From Rhodobacteraceae bacterium UBA7436 (GTDB lineage: Bacteria; Pseudomonadota; Alphaproteobacteria; Rhodobacterales; Rhodobacteraceae): DNA of 12,536 bases. Below the pieces are notes generated by a model. That model saw only the letters and a list, made by a program, of their open reading frames with translations. It made no database searches and was not told the origin of the DNA. Position 1 is the stretch's first letter, and every line of letters begins with the position of its first letter. The translations under genes were made by a program, and so were the position numbers. Location of the stretch: assembly GCA_002478745.1 (NCBI GenBank), contig DLQI01000061.1:39823-52358 (forward strand). Direction: 5' to 3'. Shown here one piece after another: positions 1-6,320 of the stretch.

Positions 1-179
1 AGGATGTTGCGAAAACCCTGCTGTTCTGCAGTTTTAACGATGTTGCTGCAATGTGCCCAACTGGATCGCAGGTCGCCATCAGGCACACCCAAAAACTGAT
101 AATCATCTGAACAGAGGGCTGAAAACCACGAGACCTCAGAGGCCGTCAGATCGGGCGATGTGATTGGTACAACTGTCAT
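1..179 (-). CDS. LLM-class flavin-dependent oxidoreductase, N-terminal part (runs off left edge)
   Basis: Reading leftward from an ATG at 179, an open frame of 59 codons continues to the window edge without a stop, so only the N-terminus is present. The visible protein contains the run WFSALCSDDYQFLGVPDG, then RSSWAHC and a GFRNI segment. I recognise this as the N-terminal pattern of the bacterial luciferase-like (LLM) flavin monooxygenases related to alkanesulfonate monooxygenase SsuD. Such enzymes use reduced FMN and oxygen to oxidise a small organic substrate in the cytoplasm; the substrate here is unknown. An AGG about seven bases before the ATG is a plausible ribosome-binding site. The gene diverges from the GntR regulator at 291, which may control it. 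The family call is from remembered sequence pattern, not a search; the catalytic core lies outside the window. Confidence 0.72.
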   Translation of the reverse strand, partial: MTVVPITSPDLTASEVSWFSALCSDDYQFLGVPDGDLRSSWAHCSNIVKTAEQQGFRNI

Positions 180-290
180 TTTGAAACCTGCGGAAATTAT
201 TCAATTTCATATTGCATAGCAACCGATCTAGTGTAAATCAATGCTGTATCAATTATTTCATTCCAGCGTTTGCGCGCGATGAGGAGCCCA
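180..290. promoter_or_regulatory. Divergent promoter region between LLM oxidoreductase and GntR regulator
   Basis: This AT-rich gap separates two divergent starts and must hold both promoters. It contains a perfect inverted repeat, GAAATT-ATTC-AATTTC, at 193-208 and a shorter one, TTGC-ATA-GCAA, at 212-222. The first lies 14-29 bases upstream of the LLM start codon, where a bound repressor would block that gene. I find no convincing -35/-10 pair on either strand. That the GntR protein binds the 193-208 repeat is inference from position only. Confidence 0.4.
281..286 (+). promoter_or_regulatory. Ribosome-binding site deciding the GntR start
   Basis: GAGGAG lies four bases before GTG 291. It would sit inside or after the alternative starts at TTG 270 and ATG 279, so it favours GTG 291 as the true start. 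The spacing is somewhat short. Confidence 0.5.
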
Positions 291-1001
291 GTGTCTGACC
301 AACCCGCAAATCCCAATGCGCTGCCCAAATATGTGCAGATCAGCGAGTTGTTGATCCGCGATATTGCGGCTGGGCGTTTGATGGATGGGGAACGGTTGCC
401 GCCTGAACGCGAGATGGCAGATGGGCTGAACACATCGGTCGGCACCCTGCGCAAAGCCCTTGCTATACTCGAGAAAAAGGGAATGCTGGATCGTCTTCAG
501 GGGTCAGGCAACTACATCCGCCACGGCGCGGATGAGGCCAGCATATACAGCATGTTCCGTCTTGAACTGCCTCAGGGTGGGGGGTTGCCGCGCGCGGATA
601 CTTTGGATGTGCAGGCCTTGAAAAAACATGCCGATTTGCCCCCGTTTGGCACCGTAGATCACGGCACGCGGATTCGCCGCCTGCGGTATCTGAATGAAAC
701 AATCATCGCGATTGAGGAAATCTGGCTTGATGGTGGAGCGGGCACTGTACCCCCCAATGCGCTTTCGGATTCGCTGTACCACTTTTACCAAAAACATCTG
801 GGGTTCTGGATCACCTTGGCAGAGGACCGCGTCAGCGTGGCCGCTGTACCAGATTGGGCCCCCAACACCTTCACAAAACCCGCCGGTGCGCTGACAGGAT
901 ATATTGAACGCTTGAGTTGGGCAGACAGCCCAAAAGCGGTCGAGTTTTCACGCACGTGGTTTGACCCATCACGCGCAATATATGTGCAAAGACTGAAATA
1001 G
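291..1001 (+). CDS. GntR-family transcriptional regulator (HutC/UTRA type)
   Basis: A 236-residue DNA-binding regulator. Residues about 12-78 form the GntR winged helix-turn-helix, with the typical core LPPEREMADGLNTSVGTLRK at 37-56 and the wing near QGSGNYI. Residues about 90-236 match a UTRA ligand-binding domain, including the strand RIRRLRYLNETIIAIEEIWL and the closing EFSRTWFDPSRAIYVQRL pattern. UTRA regulators usually bind a small metabolite and release an operator. The start is set at GTG 291 because GAGGAG at 281-286 sits four bases before it; an ATG at 279 and a TTG at 270 are in frame but lack a better site. The Gfo/Idh gene begins 10 bases after the stop, so the two are probably cotranscribed. 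The likely targets are that gene and the divergent LLM oxidoreductase (inference). Confidence 0.88.
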   Translation: MSDQPANPNALPKYVQISELLIRDIAAGRLMDGERLPPEREMADGLNTSVGTLRKALAILEKKGMLDRLQGSGNYIRHGADEASIYSMFRLELPQGGGLPRADTLDVQALKKHADLPPFGTVDHGTRIRRLRYLNETIIAIEEIWLDGGAGTVPPNALSDSLYHFYQKHLGFWITLAEDRVSVAAVPDWAPNTFTKPAGALTGYIERLSWADSPKAVEFSRTWFDPSRAIYVQRLK

Positions 1002-1011
1002 GAATACGAAC

Positions 1012-2124
1012 ATGGCTAAGCTAATCAACTACGGCATCATCGGGTGCGGCATGATGGGACAAGAGCACCTGCGCAATATCGCCTTGCTGCCTGACACCAA
1101 CGTGGTTGCCATCTTTGAACCCGATGCTGGCATGGCAGGGATCGCCAAAACCTTGGCTCCGAACGCGAAGTTCTGTGACAGTATTGATGCCCTGTTGGCG
1201 ATTGAGGCGTTGGATTGTCTGGTGATCATCAGCCCGAATTTTGTGCATTTGGAACAGTTGGAACAGATCGCCCAAACGCGGTCTTTGCCAATCTTGGTGG
1301 AAAAGCCACTGTTCACTGATCCAAATGCATTTGCCCGTATCAATGCCTTCTGCGACACCTATCCATCACCTGTTTGGGTCGCGATGGAATACCGCTATAT
1401 GCCGCCAATCGCCGCCCTGCGGGCTGAGGTGGAAGAGGCCACTGGCGGGATCAAGATGCTTTCGATCCGCGAACATCGTTTTCCGTTCCTTGAAAAGGTA
1501 GGCGACTGGAACCGCTTTAACGCGAAGTCGGGTGGCACTTTCGTTGAAAAATGCTGTCACTTCTTTGATCTGATGCGCTTATTGACCAAGTCAGAACCTG
1601 TACGGATCATGGCCAGTGCGGGCCAGAACGTGAACCATCTGGACGAGGTGTATGACGGTCAAACATCCGACATCATCGACAATGGTTATGTCATCGTGGA
1701 TTTTGAGAACGGGATGCGCGCGATGCTGGAGCTGTGCATGTTTGCTGAGGGATCACGTTATCAAGAAGAGGTGAGCGTGGTTGGCCCCAAAGGCAAGATC
1801 GAGGCACTGGTGCCAGGGCCGGGCCGTTTCTGGCCTGAGCATCTGGGTGATGCCCCAATCCCGCAACTGATCGTCAGCCCGCGCAATCCAAGCGGGCCTG
1901 AGGTGCGCGACATTCCTGTCGATCCCACTTTGCTAGATGCTGGGGATCACAACGGATCTACATTTTATCAACATGAAGGTTTCTTGGCCTTGGTGCGCGG
2001 GGAACGCGATGTGGCCGATGTGACGCTTGATGACGGATTGCGGGCTGTGGCGATGGGTATGGCCGCGCAAGAAAGTGCAGCAACAGGGCAAAGCGTGCTT
2101 TGGGCGGATTTTATGAAGCGCTAA
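1012..2124 (+). CDS. Gfo/Idh/MocA-family NAD(P)-dependent oxidoreductase
   Basis: A 370-residue cytoplasmic dehydrogenase. The N-terminal Rossmann fold shows GIIGCGMMG at 8-16, with E36 ending the second strand, which favours NAD. The family's EKP motif is at 97-99, its lysine being the usual catalytic residue. The C-terminal alpha/beta domain carries GGTFVEKCCHFFDLMRLL, giving the conserved K180, H183 and D186 around the substrate. Full length and intact for the family, whose members oxidise or reduce sugars, inositols and related polyols; the exact substrate is not readable. AGGAA just after the regulator's stop serves as ribosome-binding site. It is the second gene of the GntR operon. Its TAA overlaps by four bases the stop of the convergent ProC-like gene, an unusually tight tail-to-tail junction. 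Confidence 0.9.
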   Translation: MAKLINYGIIGCGMMGQEHLRNIALLPDTNVVAIFEPDAGMAGIAKTLAPNAKFCDSIDALLAIEALDCLVIISPNFVHLEQLEQIAQTRSLPILVEKPLFTDPNAFARINAFCDTYPSPVWVAMEYRYMPPIAALRAEVEEATGGIKMLSIREHRFPFLEKVGDWNRFNAKSGGTFVEKCCHFFDLMRLLTKSEPVRIMASAGQNVNHLDEVYDGQTSDIIDNGYVIVDFENGMRAMLELCMFAEGSRYQEEVSVVGPKGKIEALVPGPGRFWPEHLGDAPIPQLIVSPRNPSGPEVRDIPVDPTLLDAGDHNGSTFYQHEGFLALVRGERDVADVTLDDGLRAVAMGMAAQESAATGQSVLWADFMKR

Positions 2125-2915
2125 ATAGTGCGGGCTTTGGCCGCTGCGACCAACAGCCCTTCACTGATGGCGTGTGACAGCGGGGACGCCATCATGTTGG
2201 TCAACCCAGCGGCTGTTGTCCCCGCGTAATCGACCATGTCGCGCACCTGATCCGCTGGTGTGGTTGGGTCATCGTTCAAGGTCAAAGCGCTGGCGAGAAA
2301 CAACTGACGAATGGCGCGATCTGCGACATCTGGCGCGATCCCTTGGGCGGTGGCGTGATCCACCATGCACTGGGCGAAATATGCAACAAAGCCGGGTACA
2401 GGCCCTGTCATCGCAGTGAAATGATCGATTTGTGCCTCATCAAATATCTCATCAGTTTTCCCACAGGCTTCAAAAATTTGGGTGGTGATGGCCTTGTCAG
2501 CGGGTGTCACGTCGGGGCTTGCTATCCATGGTGAATAGGCCAATCCGTTCGCCGCTGCGGGGCTGCTCATGGCTCTGATAATGCGCTTTGATTGCGTTTT
2601 GAGCGCCAGTTGTTCAAGGTTAGCACCTGCCATGACGGATAAGATCAATTTCTCTGGTGCATCTGCTGTTATTCCATCGAAACGGGCAGGAGGCGCGCAA
2701 AATAGGATAACGTCACAGGCGTTAGCCAATGCCTGATTGTCGTTAGTGACGGTGATGCCTGACTTGGCTTGCTCTGGCGTGGCGGTGCCGCTGGTGTTGG
2801 AAATCCATAAGTCAGCAGGGGCGACAACTGTCTGTGCCAAAAGGGCTGTTGCAATCGCAGAGCCCAAGCTGCCCGAGCCGCCAATGATCCCGATTGTGAA
2901 AGTATGAGTTGTCAT
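2121..2915 (-). CDS. ProC-like NAD(P)-binding oxidoreductase
   Basis: A 264-residue protein built like pyrroline-5-carboxylate reductase. It has an N-terminal Rossmann motif GIIGGSGSLG at 9-18, an SVMAG turn at 93-97, and a C-terminal helical part with VDYAGTTAAGL at 228-238 that corresponds to the ProC signature SPGGTTxxGL. Two other ProC motifs are altered: the usual RxMPNxPA is RAMSSPA (114-120), and the TAxxGSGPAY loop is TAMTGPVPGF (167-176). It is therefore probably a divergent paralogue acting on another imine or ketone rather than the housekeeping proline enzyme. The start at ATG 2915 is chosen over ATG 2948 because GGGGA sits seven bases before it and the Rossmann fold follows directly. 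It lies 82 bases after xylA on the same strand and is likely the last gene of that operon. Confidence 0.75.
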   Translation of the reverse strand: MTTHTFTIGIIGGSGSLGSAIATALLAQTVVAPADLWISNTSGTATPEQAKSGITVTNDNQALANACDVILFCAPPARFDGITADAPEKLILSVMAGANLEQLALKTQSKRIIRAMSSPAAANGLAYSPWIASPDVTPADKAITTQIFEACGKTDEIFDEAQIDHFTAMTGPVPGFVAYFAQCMVDHATAQGIAPDVADRAIRQLFLASALTLNDDPTTPADQVRDMVDYAGTTAAGLTNMMASPLSHAISEGLLVAAAKARTI

Positions 2916-2922
2916 GATTGTG

Positions 2923-2954
2923 TCCCCAATGCGCTGTCGGTTGAGCATTGGGGA
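2923..2954 (-). promoter_or_regulatory. Hairpin covering the ribosome-binding site of the ProC-like gene
   Basis: A perfect 10-bp inverted repeat pairs 2923-2932 with 2945-2954 across a 12-base loop. In the minus-strand message the 3' arm is GCATTGGGGA, and its GGGGA is the only Shine-Dalgarno-like sequence before the start at 2915, seven bases away. Folding would hide the ribosome-binding site. No T-run follows, so it does not look like a simple terminator. An operator is the alternative reading. Confidence 0.6.
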
Positions 2955-2997
2955 AACCGTGTTTCTATGTCAATTGTTGGCTTTTCTGTCGCTAAAA

Positions 2998-4305
2998 TTA
3001 AACGTAGCGGTTCACGATGTTTTCCAGCTTTTCTTGCTGGCCTGATACGGGTTGCGGATCAAGGTTGCGCGCCTCTGCTTGCGCTGCGATCCCGTCCAAA
3101 GTGGCCCCGTTGCCCAGCATCGCCTGTGCATCGTCGGCTGTCCAACCGGCGTAGCGCCCCTCGCGTGGGCCCTCTAGCGCCTTGTCTTCCATCATTTTTG
3201 CCGCAGCTTTTAGGCCGCGTGCGCAGATATCCATGCCGCCAACATGGGCAGCAATCAAATCTTCGGCGTCCAGTGATTGGCGGCGCAATTTGGCATCGAA
3301 GTTGGTGCCGCCTGTAGTGAAACCACCCACCTTTAGCACCTCGTAGTAGGCCATTGCCGCCTCTGGGGCGTTGTTGGGGAACTGGTCCGTGTCCCAGCCG
3401 GATTGATAATCGTTGCGGTTCATATCGATGGAACCAAAGATGCCCAAGGCATTGGCCATCGCCAGCTCATGTTCAAACGAGTGACCCGCCAAAATCGCGT
3501 GACCCTGTTCAACATTCACCTTCACCTCGTCCTCAAGGCCAAAGCGTTTGAGGAAGCCGTAAACCGTTGCAACGTCATAGTCATACTGATGTTTCGTTGG
3601 CTCTTGGGGTTTTGGTTCGATCAGGATCGCGCCTTTGAACCCGATCTTGTGTTTGTACTCAACCACCATGGTTAGGAAGCGACCCATCTGTTCCAACTCG
3701 CGCGACAGGTCGGTGTTCAAAAGGGTTTCATACCCTTCGCGACCGCCCCACAGCACATAGTTTTCACCGCCCAATCGGTGGGTCACATCCATCGCGTTCT
3801 TTACGATAGAAGCGCAGTAGGCGAATACATCGGGATCCGGGTTGGTGCTGGCCCCTGACATGTAGCGGCGGTTTGAGAACATGTTGGCCGTGCCCCAAAG
3901 CAGCTTGGGGCCATTTTCCATTTTGGCCTCAAAGTAGTCGGCCATTTCGTGCAGGCGGCTGTTGCTTTGCGCCAACGTTGCACCCTCTGGGCGCACATCG
4001 TGGTCGTGGAAGCAGTAGTAGGGCACACCCAAAATACGGAACATGTCAAAGGCGGCATCGGCCTTCATCTTGGCCAGTTCCATCGTGTCGGCAGGGAACC
4101 ACGGGCGATCAAACGTTTGGCCGCCAAAGGGGTCATTCCCCTCCCAAACAAAGTTGTGCCAATAGCACACGGCAAAACGCAGATGCTCGGACATGGGTTT
4201 GCCCATGATCATTTCGTTTGGGTTATAATGGCGAAAGGCCAATGGGTTGGTGCTGTCTGGCCCTTCAAACTGGATAGGGGCGATGGCGTCAAAATAGTTG
4301 CTCAT
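2998..4305 (-). CDS. xylA: Xylose isomerase
   Basis: Catalyses D-xylose to D-xylulose, a metal-dependent aldose-ketose isomerisation in the cytoplasm. The 435-residue length and the opening (YFDAI...NPLAFRHYNP) match the long class II enzymes such as E. coli XylA. All expected active-site residues can be placed: H100 and D103 in CFHDHD, E230 and K232 in ILIEPKPQEP, E266 and H269 in NVEQGHA, D294 in GSIDMNRND, D305 and D307 in GWDTDQFP, and D337 in TNFDAK. The start codon overlaps the stop of the LacI-type regulator by four bases (ATGA), so translation is probably coupled. A weak AAAGG lies nine bases before the start. No xylulokinase or xylose transporter gene is present in the window. The downstream gene is ProC-like. 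Confidence 0.96.
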   Translation of the reverse strand: MSNYFDAIAPIQFEGPDSTNPLAFRHYNPNEMIMGKPMSEHLRFAVCYWHNFVWEGNDPFGGQTFDRPWFPADTMELAKMKADAAFDMFRILGVPYYCFHDHDVRPEGATLAQSNSRLHEMADYFEAKMENGPKLLWGTANMFSNRRYMSGASTNPDPDVFAYCASIVKNAMDVTHRLGGENYVLWGGREGYETLLNTDLSRELEQMGRFLTMVVEYKHKIGFKGAILIEPKPQEPTKHQYDYDVATVYGFLKRFGLEDEVKVNVEQGHAILAGHSFEHELAMANALGIFGSIDMNRNDYQSGWDTDQFPNNAPEAAMAYYEVLKVGGFTTGGTNFDAKLRRQSLDAEDLIAAHVGGMDICARGLKAAAKMMEDKALEGPREGRYAGWTADDAQAMLGNGATLDGIAAQAEARNLDPQPVSGQQEKLENIVNRYV

Positions 4306-5366
4306 AAGGAGGGACCTTTTTCTGGGCCATCTGCTGGTGCAGGCGGCATGTTATCTTGGAAATAAAGGGATGGAACGATGGTTCCGAAATCGGCAGGAAG
4401 GGTTTCGCCGTCGCTTAACGCTTTCATGGCATCAAGCGCGCGGGCGATTTGTTGATCCGGCTTTTGATCAATCACGGCGTCCACCAGCCCGATGGTGAGG
4501 GCTGTGCGCACACTGCCAACCAAATCGTGCAAGACGACAACGGGGCGTTGGTAAGTGGCGGATTTTTGAACCTCTGAAAGGGCTGTGAACAAGCCATTCT
4601 GGCCCGACCCGATGCTGTAAATGCCGATCAGATTTGGATGGGCCTCTAGCGTGCTGCGCACCGCTTCGGCTACGTTTTCTGGTCGATCATAGCTCTCAAT
4701 GACGGGTAAAACGGTGACATCGAAGGCGATAGCTTGCTTGAATCCTTTGAAACGCAGCGCGTGGTCCGCCGCGTCCAAACTGCCCGCGATGGGCAGAACA
4801 ACACCGCCATCGCGGCTGGCAAGCGACAGAACGCGCCCCGCAGTACGCCCCGCAGCCAAGTTATCAAGGCCAATATAGGCATCACGGCTGTCGCTTTGCG
4901 TGTCCGCAACCAAGGTCAGAACAAACACGCCTTTTGACCGCAACGCTTGGATGGCTTTGCGCACTCGGGGGCTGTTGATAGCAACAAGGCAAATACCTGA
5001 TAAATCACGATCAATGCAGCTTTCGAGAACTTCGGCCAAACCATCGCTGTTAAAGGCGGGCACTTCTTCGATTGTTATGTTTATGCGCTGGCTGGCGCGG
5101 GCTTTGGCTTCTGCTTTGACCGCAGCGCGCATTTCCCCAAAGAAAGCGCCAGCTTGGGCAGGGATTAGAAACGCATAGTTATAGGACCGACCGCGGGCCA
5201 GATTGGCTGCCGTCACATCGCGCGTGTACCCCAGTTCCTCAATCGCGGCTAAGACGCGTAAAACGGACTTTTCCGCAACGCCACCACGACGGTTCAGAAC
5301 GCGATCGGCTGTGGCATAGCTAACGCCCGCAGCTGTGGCGACATCCATCAGTGTTGGTTTGGCCAT
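4302..5366 (-). CDS. LacI-family transcriptional regulator
   Basis: A 354-residue repressor or activator. Residues 5-25 form the LacI helix-turn-helix (TLMDVATAAGVSYATADRVLN), followed by the hinge helix AANLARGRS at about 53-61. The remainder, from about residue 63, is a periplasmic-binding-protein-like sugar-sensing domain. The TADRVLNRRGGV variant, instead of the classical TVSRVLN, marks a LacI subgroup whose sensor resembles ABC sugar-binding proteins. Start ATG 5366 is preferred because AAAGGGG ends six bases before it; ATG 5372 touches that site directly, and the extension to 5417 has no ribosome-binding site. It is the first gene of the lacI-xylA operon, so it probably represses itself together with xylA until a sugar, perhaps xylose or a derivative, binds. 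The role is inferred from context. Confidence 0.92.
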   Translation of the reverse strand: MAKPTLMDVATAAGVSYATADRVLNRRGGVAEKSVLRVLAAIEELGYTRDVTAANLARGRSYNYAFLIPAQAGAFFGEMRAAVKAEAKARASQRINITIEEVPAFNSDGLAEVLESCIDRDLSGICLVAINSPRVRKAIQALRSKGVFVLTLVADTQSDSRDAYIGLDNLAAGRTAGRVLSLASRDGGVVLPIAGSLDAADHALRFKGFKQAIAFDVTVLPVIESYDRPENVAEAVRSTLEAHPNLIGIYSIGSGQNGLFTALSEVQKSATYQRPVVVLHDLVGSVRTALTIGLVDAVIDQKPDQQIARALDAMKALSDGETLPADFGTIVPSLYFQDNMPPAPADGPEKGPSL

Positions 5367-5425
5367 GATCATCCCCTTTGTTGTTTCATTGTAGAATGTC
5401 GAAATGATAGGCGTCAAACATTTTT

Positions 5426-5441
5426 TGATATACGTATATCA
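5426..5441. promoter_or_regulatory. Candidate LacI-family operator
   Basis: TGATATACGTATATCA is a perfect 16-bp palindrome with a central CG, the geometry typical of LacI-family operators. It lies about 60 bases upstream of the regulator start at 5366 and downstream of a possible -10 box, where binding would block transcription of lacI and xylA. Binding by this regulator is inferred. Confidence 0.7.
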
Positions 5442-5572
5442 TTTTGAGGTGAAAATATCGTCAGTTCATCATTATTATATAATGAAATTAAGAACCTAAT
5501 GGCCTATCATCTGGCATTTTACCTGCCAAATTCATTCTATTCTGCAGATTTGGTGGCGCGGGCTGTTCTGTG
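5442..5572. other. Intergenic stretch between the SDR gene and the lacI promoter
   Basis: No gene is supported here. ATGATAGGC (5404-5412) and GCCTATCAT (5502-5510) form a perfect 9-bp inverted repeat flanking the operator and -10 region. TGGCA/TGCCA (5512-5516 and 5524-5528) could form a weak hairpin. A bulged stem spanning roughly 5559-5588 covers the SDR stop codon but has no T-run, so it is at best a weak terminator of the upstream operon. Confidence 0.35.
5474..5479 (-). promoter_or_regulatory. Possible -10 box of the lacI-xylA operon
   Basis: On the minus strand these bases read TATAAT. They sit inside the 10-bp palindrome ATTATATAAT (5474-5483), so a TATAAT also appears on the plus strand. 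No good -35 box is seen at the right distance. The position, about 33 bases before the palindromic operator, makes a repressible promoter plausible. Confidence 0.35.
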
Positions 5573-6319
5573 TCAGATACAGCGCCCGCCATCGACTTCC
5601 ATGCAGACGCCGGTGATCATGCTGGCCTCATCCGAGCACAAATAACAGGCCGCGTTCCCCATATCTTCGGGTGTGGAAAAACGACCCAAAGGGATTGTTG
5701 ATAAGAACTTGGCCCGCATCTGAGGCGTGTCTTCACCCATAAAGCTTTTGAGCAATGGGGTGTCACCGGCAACAGGGTTCAACGCATTAACGCGCACGCC
5801 AGCAGGGGCTAATTCAACGGCCATCCCTTTGGTGGCGTTGTTCATCCAACCCTTTGAGGCGTTGTACCAATTCAGCCGCGGGCGTGGGCTAACGCCTGCG
5901 GTTGAGGCAACATTTAGGATCGCGCCTGCGCCTTGGGCCTTCATCAAAGGCACAATATACTTGGCTGTCAGGTACACGGACTTGCAATTTACGGCGAAAA
6001 CTTTGTCAAAGTCGTCCTCAGTGACGTCTTCCATAGGCGCAGGCAGGTGTGTGACACCAGCATTGTTGATCAAAATATCGATCTGGCCGAAGGCGTCTAA
6101 GGTCGATTGCACCATTGCGGCAACGTCTGCATCACGTGCCACGTTCGTCTGAATAGTTTGGACTGCGTCGCCAAGTTCAGCGGCAAGTTCATTGGCCATA
6201 TCGATGTTCAGGTCGGCGATCATCACACGCGCACCCTCAGCCACAAACTTGCGCGCAATCCCTGCGCCAAAGCCAGAGGCACCGCCCGTTACAATCGCTA
6301 CTTTGCCTTGCAGTCGCAT
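5573..6319 (-). CDS. Short-chain dehydrogenase/reductase (SDR)
   Basis: A 248-residue classical SDR that oxidises an alcohol or reduces a carbonyl with a nicotinamide cofactor. All hallmark elements are present: TGGASGFG at 11-18, D36 after the second strand (favouring NAD over NADP), NNAG at 85-88, N111, and the catalytic S139, Y152 and K156 in YNASK. The C-terminus ends in the usual ITGVCMEVDGG pattern. It resembles FabG- or glucose-dehydrogenase-type enzymes, but substrate cannot be assigned. AGGAGA six bases before the ATG is a strong ribosome-binding site. That site lies within the end of the GNAT gene, whose stop is one base before this start. It is the last gene of the GMC-ALDH-GNAT-SDR operon, which suggests a further oxidation or reduction in the same pathway. 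Confidence 0.92.
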   Translation of the reverse strand: MRLQGKVAIVTGGASGFGAGIARKFVAEGARVMIADLNIDMANELAAELGDAVQTIQTNVARDADVAAMVQSTLDAFGQIDILINNAGVTHLPAPMEDVTEDDFDKVFAVNCKSVYLTAKYIVPLMKAQGAGAILNVASTAGVSPRPRLNWYNASKGWMNNATKGMAVELAPAGVRVNALNPVAGDTPLLKSFMGEDTPQMRAKFLSTIPLGRFSTPEDMGNAACYLCSDEASMITGVCMEVDGGRCI

Positions 6320-6320
6320 G

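Noticed and set aside
2904..3317. A 137-codon plus-strand frame overlapping the xylA 3' end and the ProC-like start
   Set aside because: It is antisense to two well-supported genes, has no good ribosome-binding site and gives a Pro/Arg-rich product typical of a shadow frame.
4306..4314. AAGGAGGGA on the plus strand, resembling a strong ribosome-binding site
   Set aside because: No plausible plus-strand gene follows. It is the complement of the regulator's last codons and the bases before the xylA start.
3949..4365. A 138-codon plus-strand frame opposite the xylA 5' half
   Set aside because: It is antisense to xylA, whose catalytic residues are all intact on the other strand; no protein family is recognisable.
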